Shown piece after piece: positions 53,027 to 62,312 of a DNA stretch of 64,000 nt; position 1 is the stretch's first letter, and every line of letters starts with the position of its first letter. The translations under genes and the position numbers were made by a program. A model generated the notes under the pieces. The model saw only the letters and a list, made by a program, of their open reading frames with translations. It did no database searches and was not told where the DNA came from. Origin of the DNA: Flavobacteriales bacterium (lineage in GTDB: Bacteria; Bacteroidota; Bacteroidia; Flavobacteriales_D; Crocinitomicaceae); contig CANMHB010000015.1 of NCBI GenBank assembly GCA_947497485.1, forward strand, positions 1 through 64,000. Direction: 5' to 3'.

Positions 53027-53494
53027 TTAGTTTTGATTTACCATTGTTTCGATGCTTTTAATCACACGTTTCGGAAAGCGCAAGCGGATGATTTTTCCGT
53101 TTTGAAAGCGAAAAGCGAGTCGGATGACCAATTCATTGAATTCCTTGCGTGGTGCTTCCCCAAATTCGAACTTATCTACGTTGGGATGCGTGAAGGGGTC
53201 CGTTTCCATGAAGCGAAATTCGATCACATGTTCACCTGGAAATTCATCCATGCTATATCCATCTTTGAACTCTGGCCAAAGTCGCTTTCCAATGCTGTGT
53301 TCCGAGAATAAAAATTTGTGGAAATGGGCCAAAGCACGTGTCTTGTTCATCCCCTTAAAAAAGACGCCCTTTGCATCCATCAGCTCCTCCATCTGCTCAA
53401 AATTTCCAGCTAAAAACGAATAGCGAAATTGATTCAAGGCGTGTTCATTCTTCTTCTGTTCATCAAGGGTGATTTTGGACAATTGTTGCAGCAT
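53027..53494 (-). CDS. NTF2/SnoaL-like protein, first gene of the sigma-54 operon
   Basis: 155 residues, ATG at 53494. FRYSFLAGNFEQMEELMDAK, HVIEFRFMETDPF and LAFRFQNGKIIRLRFPK fit a SnoaL/NTF2-like barrel. Its start codon is 36 bases from the -12 element of the sigma-54 promoter at 53530-53545, and it heads eight closely spaced minus-strand genes. Confidence 0.6.
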   Translation of the reverse strand: MLQQLSKITLDEQKKNEHALNQFRYSFLAGNFEQMEELMDAKGVFFKGMNKTRALAHFHKFLFSEHSIGKRLWPEFKDGYSMDEFPGEHVIEFRFMETDPFTHPNVDKFEFGEAPRKEFNELVIRLAFRFQNGKIIRLRFPKRVIKSIETMVNQN

Positions 53495-53529
53495 GGGTTC
53501 GGGTGTTTTTTGTTTGTTTCACCTCTTTA

Positions 53530-53545
53530 GGCAAAGCATATGCCA
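53530..53545 (-). promoter_or_regulatory. Sigma-54 (RpoN) promoter TGGCATATGCTTTGCC
   Basis: On the minus strand the sequence TGGCAT-N5-TTGC has the exact -24/-12 spacing of sigma-54 promoters (consensus TGGCAC-N5-TTGCA). Only the C/T at position 6 and the terminal C differ. Transcription would start near 53518 and read into the gene at 53494. The gene on the other side encodes a sigma-54 activator with a GAFTGA loop, which strengthens the call. Confidence 0.75.
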
Positions 53546-53582
53546 AGAACTAAACTGCAGTAAAATGGATGAAAATATTCAT

Positions 53583-53615
53583 AAAGGATATCAAAATCTG
53601 AAAAGGATATCAAAA
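53583..53615. promoter_or_regulatory. Direct repeat upstream of the sigma-54 promoter (possible enhancer site)
   Basis: aaaggatatcaaaa occurs at 53583-53596 and again at 53602-53615 (19-bp period), about 40-70 bases upstream of the -24 element. Paired sites at this distance are where bacterial enhancer-binding proteins bind. The assignment to the adjacent activator is inference. Confidence 0.5.
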
Positions 53616-53702
53616 AGAGATATTAACCTAGTTTATAGGTTTTATTAGGAATTGAACAATCCTACTACTACGAAGGATACGAGAAATCAGATGAAGAGTA
53701 AA

Positions 53703-55133
53703 CTAAAATTTCTCCGCATCCACCCCATACTTCTCCATCTTTGCCACCAAGGTATTGATCGCCCAGCCAATCGCAATTGCGGTTTGACGCTTGTTTCCCT
53801 TGAAGTGTTTCAAGACGCGGATGATGTGTTCCTTTTCGATGTGCTCCATGTTCATCGGTTGGTCGGATGGGGCTTGTTTGAGTCGATTGGGTAGGACTTC
53901 CGCTGTCACCGTTTCTTCGTTGAAAACGTAGAGTCGTGAGATGATGTTTTCCAACTGGCGGACATTTCCCGGATAGGAGTAATTCAAGAGGATTTCCAAG
54001 GCTTCTTTTTCGAGTTGCAGTTTCTTTGGACGGTGTAATTCCTTCTTTTTCTGCGTGAGAAAATGTTCAATCATTCCTTTGATGTCGGCTTTTCCACGTT
54101 CGGATAGGGTAGGGAGGTCGAGTTCCACGACGGATAAGCGGTAATAGAGGTCCCAGCGGAATTTCCCTTCCTCGCAGCGTTTTTGTAAGTTTTGGTTGGT
54201 GGCAGCAATCACTCGAACATTCACTTTCTTCGCTTTTCCGCCCAGCGGCATGATTTCCTTCTCCTGTAAGGCGCGCAAGAGCACTTGTTGCATGTAGGGA
54301 GAGATATCACCGATTTCATCGAGGAAAATGGTTCCTTTGTCGGCTAGTTCGAATAATCCAGGGGTGTCTTTGTCTGCTCCCGTGAAGGCGCCTTTTTTGT
54401 AGCCAAATAAGCGGGATTCCAACAAGGTATCGCTAAACGCCGAACAGTTCACCGTCACGTAAGCCTGCTCGTTCCGAATGGAATTCCGGTGGATGTACTT
54501 CGCTAAATTTTCCTTTCCTGTTCCACTCGCACCTAGGATCAAGACCGTGACACCATCCACATGCGCTACTTTCGCCGCATTTTCGTAAATCTTCTTGATA
54601 GTTGGCGTAATGAAGTAATCATCTCCCGTATTCTTCAGGATTTCCTCCTGATGGTACATCGCCGTCACTGGAAGCGAGGATTTCTCAAACGCGATCTTAA
54701 TGAGTTCTGGCTTGTCCTTGGTTTTCGTGTGACGTGCCTCCCGCATCTGGAACAAGGTCGTATCCAAGTTCAGGGACAAATGGCTCAAGTACCAAACCAC
54801 CTGCATGGCTGGACTCCCTGGCGATACGAAAATATCGAGTTTGTCCTCCCGCAATTCAATCAAAAAGGGATTCACCTTTCCCTGAATCTCCCGGTGATCA
54901 ATCGGATCCTGGATTCCCATGTAGCGCAACTCAAAGCTTCGCTCTGGGTAACTTCTCCTAAGAAAATTTACTAATAATTCTGATCGTGTATCATCGCCGC
55001 TCGCAGAAGACAACAAGATATGTCGGTCCGACTTATAAAAGAACTTATGGTAATTCGCTGTTGGCCCCGTTTCCAGCACCTGTCCAGATTCAAAGTCATT
55101 CGTATAGGCAATCCAAGAGATAAGCGTTTTCAT
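53703..55133 (-). CDS. RtcR-like sigma-54-dependent activator with CARF sensor domain
   Basis: 476 residues. The N-terminal about 150 residues look like a CARF/RtcR-type Rossmann sensor (HILLSSASGDDTRSELLVNF; DIFVSPGSPAMQVVWYLSHL). The central AAA+ domain has Walker A GASGTGKENLAKYIH (about 199-213), GAFTGA (about 246-251), Walker B GTIFLDEIGD and RVIAATNQNL. The C-terminus has a Fis-type HTH (NKRQTAIAIGWAINTLVAKM). CARF domains bind cyclic oligonucleotides or RNA-derived ligands. No rtcA/rtcB is nearby, so the target operon differs from classical RNA repair. Confidence 0.85.
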   Translation of the reverse strand: MKTLISWIAYTNDFESGQVLETGPTANYHKFFYKSDRHILLSSASGDDTRSELLVNFLRRSYPERSFELRYMGIQDPIDHREIQGKVNPFLIELREDKLDIFVSPGSPAMQVVWYLSHLSLNLDTTLFQMREARHTKTKDKPELIKIAFEKSSLPVTAMYHQEEILKNTGDDYFITPTIKKIYENAAKVAHVDGVTVLILGASGTGKENLAKYIHRNSIRNEQAYVTVNCSAFSDTLLESRLFGYKKGAFTGADKDTPGLFELADKGTIFLDEIGDISPYMQQVLLRALQEKEIMPLGGKAKKVNVRVIAATNQNLQKRCEEGKFRWDLYYRLSVVELDLPTLSERGKADIKGMIEHFLTQKKKELHRPKKLQLEKEALEILLNYSYPGNVRQLENIISRLYVFNEETVTAEVLPNRLKQAPSDQPMNMEHIEKEHIIRVLKHFKGNKRQTAIAIGWAINTLVAKMEKYGVDAEKF

Positions 55134-55335
55134 GTGTCAGAAATTGATATACGAATGTACGAAATGAGTGGTTTAAATCGAAGATTGTCGAAAAATATTG
55201 TGATTTACAAATTACCCTCAGAATGTGTTTTTATGAAAAAAAACATTAGTTGGTATTGTTTATGTGAATACCTTTTAGAAATGCAAAATGAAGGAAGAAT
55301 AGGAATAATCATATATTTGTTTCAAAATATATCTT

Positions 55336-55644
55336 ATGGAATTTAAATTATTTAATAAATCATTCAATATTATTCACATACTAATCTCACTGGGAATTTG
55401 GACATTAGTATTGCAAAATGCAGGAGTTCTTGAAACCAATAATGGGGTTGAAGTTTTAAACAAAGTTGATGTTGAGGGTACAGTTGATGCGAACATAGAA
55501 AACACAGTTGATATAAATGTGTCTGAAATAAATGGTGATCAAAATGCTTTTCTAGATCAAGATGGTGAAGGTGAAAATAAATCTAGATGGGGTAATTGGG
55601 AGAAAAAATACAACAAAATTCCAATTTCATTTGGTAAAGAGTAA
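55336..55644 (+). CDS. Small membrane-anchored protein
   Basis: 102 residues. One N-terminal helix (IIHILISLGIWTLVLQNAGV) precedes a short stretch of VD/N repeats (VDVEGTVDANIENTVDINVS) and a polar tail. No family recognised. Confidence 0.5.
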   Translation: MEFKLFNKSFNIIHILISLGIWTLVLQNAGVLETNNGVEVLNKVDVEGTVDANIENTVDINVSEINGDQNAFLDQDGEGENKSRWGNWEKKYNKIPISFGKE

Positions 55645-55698
55645 TGATTTTCTAAAGAACTAATCGTTTAACTCATTTCACAAATAAAATTTTGAAAA

Positions 55699-56124
55699 AT
55701 GGTTGATGGCTTAAAAAAAATAAATAGAATATTTTATTCTGATTCATATCAGAGTAGTGTGAATGATGAATGGTATGTTGAAGCAATTCAGGAAATTAAC
55801 ACAAAATTCTTATTGGAAACCCCAATAAATAGTGATTCTGTTAAACGTTTAGTAGAAGAGGTTTTTAATAACGATAATGTTGAGTTATTAGAACTTCTAA
55901 TTTGTGGCTCTCTGGGTTTTGGTTGGGATGAAGGTATCTGTGAATCTGATTTCGAAAGTGCTGACTGGGTTGAAGACAATGAAGACAGACAATACTATGA
56001 TGAAAACTATGGTGAGCAGGGTACTGATTACTTCTCTTTTAGAACAAAAAACAAAACTGTTATTTTCTCTCATATGCGTCATTTTGATCTCCCACATGAA
56101 CTGTATGAGGTAATTGATAAATGA
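55699..56124 (+). CDS. Hypothetical acidic protein
   Basis: 141 residues, acidic and Tyr-rich (DWVEDNEDRQYYDENYGEQG). It lies 54 bases after the small membrane protein gene. No motif; possible immunity-like protein by composition only. Confidence 0.45.
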   Translation: MVDGLKKINRIFYSDSYQSSVNDEWYVEAIQEINTKFLLETPINSDSVKRLVEEVFNNDNVELLELLICGSLGFGWDEGICESDFESADWVEDNEDRQYYDENYGEQGTDYFSFRTKNKTVIFSHMRHFDLPHELYEVIDK

Positions 56125-56149
56125 TGTTGAACAAAACTGTGGAAATTAT

Positions 56150-56677
56150 TTATTGATAAAACACCACCTTAATTCCATTTTCACTCATAACATCTTCATC
56201 AAATTCATCAAAATTTGTTGAGATCTCATGGCATTTATCTTTGAACATTTCAATAACGCCTTTTTCCTCCAATAAATCAGAAGTTGTTTCAAAGAAATAA
56301 TCATCATCCCAAATGTCATTTGCCAAGTAACCTGATTTCTCTACCTTATAGTAGTATTTGTTTTTTGAATTAATTCGGCGAAGAGTAAAACTCATATCTA
56401 ACATGCTGTTATCATGTTCAATGCTACCCTGGAGTATTGTTTTAGAAAGTTCGGAATTCAGGAATACCTCTTCCCAATATTCATTGTAAAAATCATGAAG
56501 TTTGTCGTTTTCAAAGGCCCACTTAATAGCAGTTTCAATTTGAGGAATTTCAGCTAGACCTTCAGTAAAATTGAAACCGTCAATGTCAATTAGGCCGTCT
56601 ATATCATCAACTGTTTCGATCAATTTGTTTTCCAAACAAAGAGAGATAAGTTTTTTAAGATAATTTTCATGTTCCAT
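56150..56677 (-). CDS. Hypothetical acidic protein
   Basis: 175 residues, acidic, no signal peptide or motif (KLIETVDDIDGLIDIDGFNF). Convergent with the previous gene and upstream-adjacent to the reverse-transcriptase partner gene. Confidence 0.45.
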   Translation of the reverse strand: MEHENYLKKLISLCLENKLIETVDDIDGLIDIDGFNFTEGLAEIPQIETAIKWAFENDKLHDFYNEYWEEVFLNSELSKTILQGSIEHDNSMLDMSFTLRRINSKNKYYYKVEKSGYLANDIWDDDYFFETTSDLLEEKGVIEMFKDKCHEISTNFDEFDEDVMSENGIKVVFYQ

Positions 56678-56756
56678 AATTCATTTGCTTTTTATTATGA
56701 TTTAGAAGTTTTACCTGTATTAGAAATCTAAAAACGATTTGAATTAAATCATTTCG

Positions 56757-57404
56757 TTAAAGTATACAATCATTTATCTCAGCGGCAAATTCGTTTTGAA
56801 GATTAAGAAGTGCATCTTTGGCAAATTCAAGATCTCTGCTTTTTAACAGGTGGTAATCAACTTTTTTCTTTCGGATTTTATCTTCATTATCTCTTTTAAG
56901 TCTATGTTTGGTATTATTTAAATCCTCATATAATGCATTGAAATAGGTGCCAATTTGACGTCTGAAATGGTTGTTTGAATGAACAAATTCTAAATGGGTA
57001 AAAGCCGCACGATCATCCGAAAGGTCATAGTTTTGTGTGGGGTGCTTTTTGATTATAGTTTCATTTAAATTTCTTTGGACGTAGTCAATGACAATATCTG
57101 AGAAACAATCCATAATTTTTTGTAGCCAATTTACAAGATTGTACCCGTGAAGTAGCCTGCATTTAAGTTGAATGTTAAGGCAGGCTTTTGCCTCTTCTGT
57201 AGCATCTTTATATTTGAAGTGATTGAGAGCCCTTTCTAATGAAACTTTCAGCCCCGATTCGCAAATATCCTCCATCAAATATTCTAATGGTCTTAAAAAT
57301 GCTTCTTTTCGAAATTCCTCTGCGTCTACTAATGAGCGCATTCGTAGTTGGTGAGCACTTGATTGCTCATTATTTTCACCGCTATAATCCTTATTCCAAC
57401 TCAT
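56757..57404 (-). CDS. Partner protein of the reverse transcriptase
   Basis: 215 residues, almost wholly alpha-helical (EFRKEAFLRPLEYLMEDICE; GTYFNALYEDLNNTKHRLKR). Its ATG overlaps the TGA of the RT gene (4 bases), so the two are translated together. No catalytic motif is certain. A helical partner of an RT is common in defence-associated RT systems. Confidence 0.6.
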   Translation of the reverse strand: MSWNKDYSGENNEQSSAHQLRMRSLVDAEEFRKEAFLRPLEYLMEDICESGLKVSLERALNHFKYKDATEEAKACLNIQLKCRLLHGYNLVNWLQKIMDCFSDIVIDYVQRNLNETIIKKHPTQNYDLSDDRAAFTHLEFVHSNNHFRRQIGTYFNALYEDLNNTKHRLKRDNEDKIRKKKVDYHLLKSRDLEFAKDALLNLQNEFAAEINDCIL

Positions 57405-59128
57405 AACAGGCCTATGGTTTTAGCTATGTCATATTTACTTAACTGCCCTAAATTCTTTTTATGATAATAATGAAGCAATGTTGTTTTTAGAAACGTATTT
57501 TTTTCTGACTCAATACTGTGTTTCACTGTGGAATAAAGCTGGTGATTTGGCTCAACTTGTAAAATCAACAGTCTGTAATATGCCAATTTTACATAAAGTG
57601 AATCTGTTGCCTTAAGTTTCTTAAAACAATTTCGTAGTTCTTCAGTCGTTAATTCTTGACTGATAGCAAGAGTAACTATAAATTGGTGCTGAATCCACTC
57701 GTAAAGACGAAACTTTTCTATATGGTGTAGTAGCTTACCTTTTAAAGATGCATTGGGCTCGTACTTAGCTAAAATCCAATTGAATTGATTTGCTTTTGCG
57801 ATAAATTTCCGAGATAATAGAAACCAAATATCGATATATTCTGTATTTGGTTTATAATCAAATTCTAAGGATTCAGATAACGAGAAAATGCTTCGGTATT
57901 CAAATCCAATTTTCAACCACTCGTTTTGATGTTTTCTTAAATCAGATGAAATTTCATCTTCATTCATAAATTCAATACTATCTCCAACCTTCTTTACTTT
58001 GCTCCAAATTAATTCATCAAGAATTTTAAGTTCGTTTTCAATGTATTCTCTGGCGTCTTCGTCTGATTCGAATTCAAAATCTCTTGTAAAATATAAGTCA
58101 CCTTGACTTGCTCCACCAAATTGTTCAGTTAAATCAATTTGGTTGATAGAATCAGAGTCTGCTTTCGTCTTTTTTGGTTCAATTTCTTCTTCAAATGCGA
58201 TTGCCAAATAGGCCATAATATCAGCATTGTCTATTTTTTCTTTTTCTCGGTCCTCATCCAACTTCTCAATTAAAGTTTTTTTGGAGTTTATACTCAGACC
58301 ATTTGATTTCAGAAACTTATCAATTTCAACCAAAACTTCAATCAATTCATCCTCACTAGAAGAATAAATACGGAAGTCATCCATATAGCGATAGTAACTC
58401 AAACCTCTACTTACCATTTTCTCATCGAGATCACCCAAATAAACATTGGCAATAAAAAATGAAGATTGAGGTCCTTGAGGAATACCAACTCCGGGTGTCG
58501 CAGATTCAGATGTGCCAGACCAAGTATTTAAACACTCACTGAACAAATCCAACACAGTGGGATCAATATCGAATTTCTTAAATAAGAGTTGTAATAGTTT
58601 GCTATGAGGGATACAGTCAAAAAAGCCAGTTATATCTGTCTCCAGTTTGTATGTCATGGAATGGTCATCAACTTCTGCATTAACAGATTCAGCAAATTGA
58701 TTCCACTTTGACATCCACAATTCGAAAAAGTAAAAATGAGGATTTTCAATATTTAAAAGGTCAACACCAAGTTTTACTTCTTCATTTAAAACACTACCAA
58801 ATACGAAGTTTTCATATTTTTCAGTTGTGTCATAAGCTCTGTATGCAATCGTATCGCAAATGCATTGGTAAACAATTGCATCTTCAATGCAAAGTATTGT
58901 TTTTGCTCGTTGGGTTCCTGTTGCTTTTGGCTCGTAAAATTTAGCTGGTCGTGATGGTTTGTATTCACCAGCAATCAAAAGTTCGGATAGGTATTGCAGG
59001 TTATTATCAATATTTGCCTCAAATAACTCAATACCAGCATAGTCTTTTACATCACGATTACTATCTCTAATTGTGCGCTCCCATGCGATGGTAAGATTCG
59101 GTATGTCGAAGTAATTTTTCAGAGTCAA
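57401..59128 (-). CDS. Reverse transcriptase (defence-associated/Abi-type candidate)
   Basis: 575 residues. RT motifs are all present: KLETDITGFFDCIPHSKLLQ (motif A, Asp), VGIPQGPQSSFFIANVYLGD (motif B), YYRYMDDFRIYSS (YMDD, about residues 247-250, motif C) and LSINSKKTLIEK (motif D). The N-terminal ATGTQRAKTILCIEDAIVYQ is typical of group II/UG-like bacterial RTs. The last about 200 residues are alpha-helical. No intron domains (maturase/X) or retron msr/msd are adjacent, favouring an abortive-infection or DRT-type defence RT; the exact class is not assigned. Confidence 0.8.
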   Translation of the reverse strand: MTLKNYFDIPNLTIAWERTIRDSNRDVKDYAGIELFEANIDNNLQYLSELLIAGEYKPSRPAKFYEPKATGTQRAKTILCIEDAIVYQCICDTIAYRAYDTTEKYENFVFGSVLNEEVKLGVDLLNIENPHFYFFELWMSKWNQFAESVNAEVDDHSMTYKLETDITGFFDCIPHSKLLQLLFKKFDIDPTVLDLFSECLNTWSGTSESATPGVGIPQGPQSSFFIANVYLGDLDEKMVSRGLSYYRYMDDFRIYSSSEDELIEVLVEIDKFLKSNGLSINSKKTLIEKLDEDREKEKIDNADIMAYLAIAFEEEIEPKKTKADSDSINQIDLTEQFGGASQGDLYFTRDFEFESDEDAREYIENELKILDELIWSKVKKVGDSIEFMNEDEISSDLRKHQNEWLKIGFEYRSIFSLSESLEFDYKPNTEYIDIWFLLSRKFIAKANQFNWILAKYEPNASLKGKLLHHIEKFRLYEWIQHQFIVTLAISQELTTEELRNCFKKLKATDSLYVKLAYYRLLILQVEPNHQLYSTVKHSIESEKNTFLKTTLLHYYHKKNLGQLSKYDIAKTIGLL

Positions 59129-59285
59129 AATTGTGAGATTAAAAGTACATTATATTTAAATAAATCTAATATTTAAAAAGAAAAAATATGCGTATTTTTC
59201 CATGAAATTTTATTTCGTTAAATTATACCATAATTTTAAAAATAGGTTAGTCAACAAAATTCAATTTTATTATAGTTAGAATAAA

Positions 59286-59293
59286 TAAGTTTG
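59286..59293 (+). promoter_or_regulatory. Candidate -7 element of the type I R-M operon
   Basis: TAAGTTTG matches TAnnTTTG exactly and lies 93 bases before the hsdM start, in a 257-base gap. A -33 TTTG is not clear at the expected distance, so confidence is limited. Confidence 0.4.
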
Positions 59294-59385
59294 TGTTTAG
59301 ATCTTATTTTTTTGTGGCAATAAAATTAGATGGAAAGACACTTATTTTTCACCTGTGAACTAAGATCAAATACAATTGAACTAAA

Positions 59386-60861
59386 ATGAAAATTACCCTT
59401 TCACAACTTGAACAATACCTTTCAAAGGCCGCTTGGATTCTTAAAGGACCAGTGGATGCCTCTGATTTTAAAATCTATATTTTCCCTTTACTTTTCTTTA
59501 AGCGAATTTCTGATGTTTACGATGAAGAATATCAAGAAGCATTGAAGGAGTCCGGAGGTGATGCTGATTATGCATCACTGCCAGAATTTCATCGATTTGT
59601 AATTCCTAAAGAATGTCATTGGAATGATGTTCGAGAGACAACGACAAATGTTGGATTAGCCATTGAAAAAGCCTTGCGTGGAATTGAGCAAGCAAACCAA
59701 GAGTTTTTATATGGGATTTTTGGAGATGCTCAATGGAGTAATAAGAATAAACTTTCGGATCGCTTATTAATCGATTTGGTTGAGCATTTTTCCCAATACA
59801 ATTTATCTAATTCCATGGTTGACCCAGATATGTTGGGACAAGCCTATGAATACTTAATCAAGCATTTTGCAGATTTAACGAATAAGAAGGCGGGTGAATT
59901 TTACACGCCTCGTTCAGTTGTACATTTATTAGGTCTTATTTTAGATCCTCACGAAGGTGAAACCATTTATGATCCTGCGTGTGGAACGGGTGGTATGTTG
60001 TTGGAATGTGTTGGACATTTGAAAGAAAACAATGAAGATTACCGCACTCTAAAATTGTTTGGACAAGAGAAAAACCTTACCTCCAGTTCAATTGCCCGAA
60101 TGAACATGTTTTTGCATGGAATCGAAGACTTCTCAATTATGCGTGGCGATACATTACGCAATCCTGCTTTTTTCGAGGCTGATGGTTTGAAGACCTTTGA
60201 TTGTGTGATTGCAAATCCTCCATTTTCTCTTCAAGATTGGGGTGAAGAAAATTGGGTAAATGACCCATATGGACGAAACATTGCTGGAGTGCCTCCAAAA
60301 AGTAATGGAGATATGGCTTGGGTGCAGCACATGATCAAGTCGATGAACAGCACTGGTCGTATGACAGTTGTATTGCCTCATGGTGCACTATTCCGTAAAA
60401 ATGCAGAAGGCAAAATTCGTAAATCATTAATTGAGCAAGATTTATTGGAAGCAGTAATCGGTTTAGGAGCAAACATTTTCTATGGAACTCAATTAGCGGC
60501 CTGTGTGTTAATCTTTAGACAAAATAAAGAATCATCTAAAAAGAAAAAAGTACTATTCATTGATGGTTCTAATCAAGTGCGAGTTGGACGCGCACAAAAT
60601 TATTTGGAAGAAAATCATGTAAAGCAAATATATGATTGGATAACAGCATTTGAAAACGTAGAAAATTACGTAAAACTAGTTGCCTATAATGAAATCGCTG
60701 AAAACGATTTCAACTTGAACATTCCTCTTTATGTTGAGAAAATTATTGAGGATAATCTTCCAAGTCTGGAAGAGGCTTTATCTGATTTGAAAAGTGCATG
60801 GGAAGAAAGCCAGAAAGCAGAACAGAGATTTAAACAGATTTTAAAAGAATTTACCGAATGA
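59386..60861 (+). CDS. hsdM: Type I DNA methyltransferase subunit HsdM (first copy)
   Basis: 491 residues. The HsdM N-terminal domain (DFKIYIFPLLFFKRISDVYD) is followed by the N6-adenine methyltransferase with motif I DPACGTGGML (about 195-204) and motif IV NPPF (about 276-279). Adenine in the recognition half-site would be methylated using SAM. Its last 4 bases overlap a second HsdM gene. The C-terminus is helical (contact to HsdS). Confidence 0.9.
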   Translation: MKITLSQLEQYLSKAAWILKGPVDASDFKIYIFPLLFFKRISDVYDEEYQEALKESGGDADYASLPEFHRFVIPKECHWNDVRETTTNVGLAIEKALRGIEQANQEFLYGIFGDAQWSNKNKLSDRLLIDLVEHFSQYNLSNSMVDPDMLGQAYEYLIKHFADLTNKKAGEFYTPRSVVHLLGLILDPHEGETIYDPACGTGGMLLECVGHLKENNEDYRTLKLFGQEKNLTSSSIARMNMFLHGIEDFSIMRGDTLRNPAFFEADGLKTFDCVIANPPFSLQDWGEENWVNDPYGRNIAGVPPKSNGDMAWVQHMIKSMNSTGRMTVVLPHGALFRKNAEGKIRKSLIEQDLLEAVIGLGANIFYGTQLAACVLIFRQNKESSKKKKVLFIDGSNQVRVGRAQNYLEENHVKQIYDWITAFENVENYVKLVAYNEIAENDFNLNIPLYVEKIIEDNLPSLEEALSDLKSAWEESQKAEQRFKQILKEFTE

Positions 60862-62312
60862 CCCAACAACAACTTGAAAAATACCTTTGGGGTGCAGCAA
60901 CACTATTGCGAGGAACCATTGATGCAGGAGATTACAAGCAATATATTTTCCCATTGCTTTTTTTTAAGCGAATTTGTGATGTGTATGACGAAGAATTTGA
61001 AAATGCCTTAGCAGAAAGTGATGGCGATTTAGAATATGCTGCTTTTGCTGAGCACCACAATTTTATTATTCCAAAAGGAGCACATTGGAAAGACGTACGA
61101 GAAACGACAGTTAGTGTTGGAATGAAATTGCAAGATGCGATGCGTTCCATAGAGCAAGCAAACCCAGATACCTTATTTGGAATTTTTGGTGATGCAAGTT
61201 GGACCAATAAAGACCGTCTTTCCGATGAAACATTAACCAATCTTATTGAGCATTATTCTCAACACAAACTCAACTTAAAAGCCGTTGCCGATGATAAATT
61301 GGGAAATGCTTACGAATACCTCATTAAAGAATTTGCAGACGATAGCGGACACACCGCAGCTGAGTTCTATACAAACCGAACAGTTGTGAAACTTATGACC
61401 ATGATCATGGATCCACAGCCGGGCGAGAGTGTATATGACCCAACCTGCGGTTCTGGTGGTTTGTTACTGAACTGCGCTCTGCATTTGAAAGAAGAAGGAA
61501 AAGAATACCGCACGCTGAAATTGTATGGACAAGAAATAAACCTTCTAACTTCTGCCATTGCCCGAATGAACATGTTTATGCACGGCATTGAGGAGTTTAG
61601 CATCGTGCGCGGTGATACTTTGGCACAACCTGCCTTCCTTCACAACGATGAATTGAAAAAGTTCAATGTAATATTAGCCAACCCTCCATATTCCATTAAG
61701 GCCTGGGACCAAAAAGGTTTCTCCAGTGATCCGTATGGAAGAAATTTATGGGGCGTGCCACCTCAAGGTTGTGCAGATTATGCCTTTCAGCAGCATATAC
61801 AGAAAAGTTTAGATTCTAAAAATGGTCGATCATGTGTGTTATGGCCTTACGGAGTATTATTTCGTGATAGTGAGGCTGATATGCGTAAAAAGATGATTGA
61901 GGAAGATTTAGTAGAGTGTGTAATTGCATTAGGAAAAAATCTATTCTATAACTCTATCATGGAGTCATGTCTTTTGATAACTAATAATTGTAAAAAGAAA
62001 GATAGGAAGGGAAAGGTTTTATTTATTGACGCAAGGGAAGAATTAAAAAGAGAAAAAACTATAAGCTATTTAATGCCCGAACACATTCTAAAAATCCACA
62101 GAGCGTTTGAAAATTTTGAATCTGTAGAGCATTTCACTTATGTGGCTGGAATGGCTGAAATCATTAAAAAAGATGCAAGTCTTAATATGCCTTTATATGT
62201 TAAAAGTGCAAATCAAGACTTAATATTAAAACCAACAGAAGCATTTTTACAATGGACTAATTCTAGTGAGGATTTAAAAAGTTCTATGAACCAATTATTG
62301 AATATTTTATGA
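60858..62312 (+). CDS. hsdM: Type I DNA methyltransferase subunit HsdM (second copy)
   Basis: 484 residues, homologous to the preceding gene: GDYKQYIFPLLFFKRICDVY, motif I DPTCGSGGLL (about 193-202) and motif IV NPPY (about 274-277, against NPPF in copy 1). Start overlaps the first hsdM stop by 4 bases, and its own stop overlaps hsdS. Two different HsdM in one operon may give a heteromeric methyltransferase. Confidence 0.9.
   Translation: MTQQQLEKYLWGAATLLRGTIDAGDYKQYIFPLLFFKRICDVYDEEFENALAESDGDLEYAAFAEHHNFIIPKGAHWKDVRETTVSVGMKLQDAMRSIEQANPDTLFGIFGDASWTNKDRLSDETLTNLIEHYSQHKLNLKAVADDKLGNAYEYLIKEFADDSGHTAAEFYTNRTVVKLMTMIMDPQPGESVYDPTCGSGGLLLNCALHLKEEGKEYRTLKLYGQEINLLTSAIARMNMFMHGIEEFSIVRGDTLAQPAFLHNDELKKFNVILANPPYSIKAWDQKGFSSDPYGRNLWGVPPQGCADYAFQQHIQKSLDSKNGRSCVLWPYGVLFRDSEADMRKKMIEEDLVECVIALGKNLFYNSIMESCLLITNNCKKKDRKGKVLFIDAREELKREKTISYLMPEHILKIHRAFENFESVEHFTYVAGMAEIIKKDASLNMPLYVKSANQDLILKPTEAFLQWTNSSEDLKSSMNQLLNIL

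Noticed and set aside
57401..59385. Retron interpretation of the reverse transcriptase
   Set aside because: No inverted-repeat msr/msd candidate was recognised in the 257 bases upstream, and the YMDD and length fit other RT groups better.
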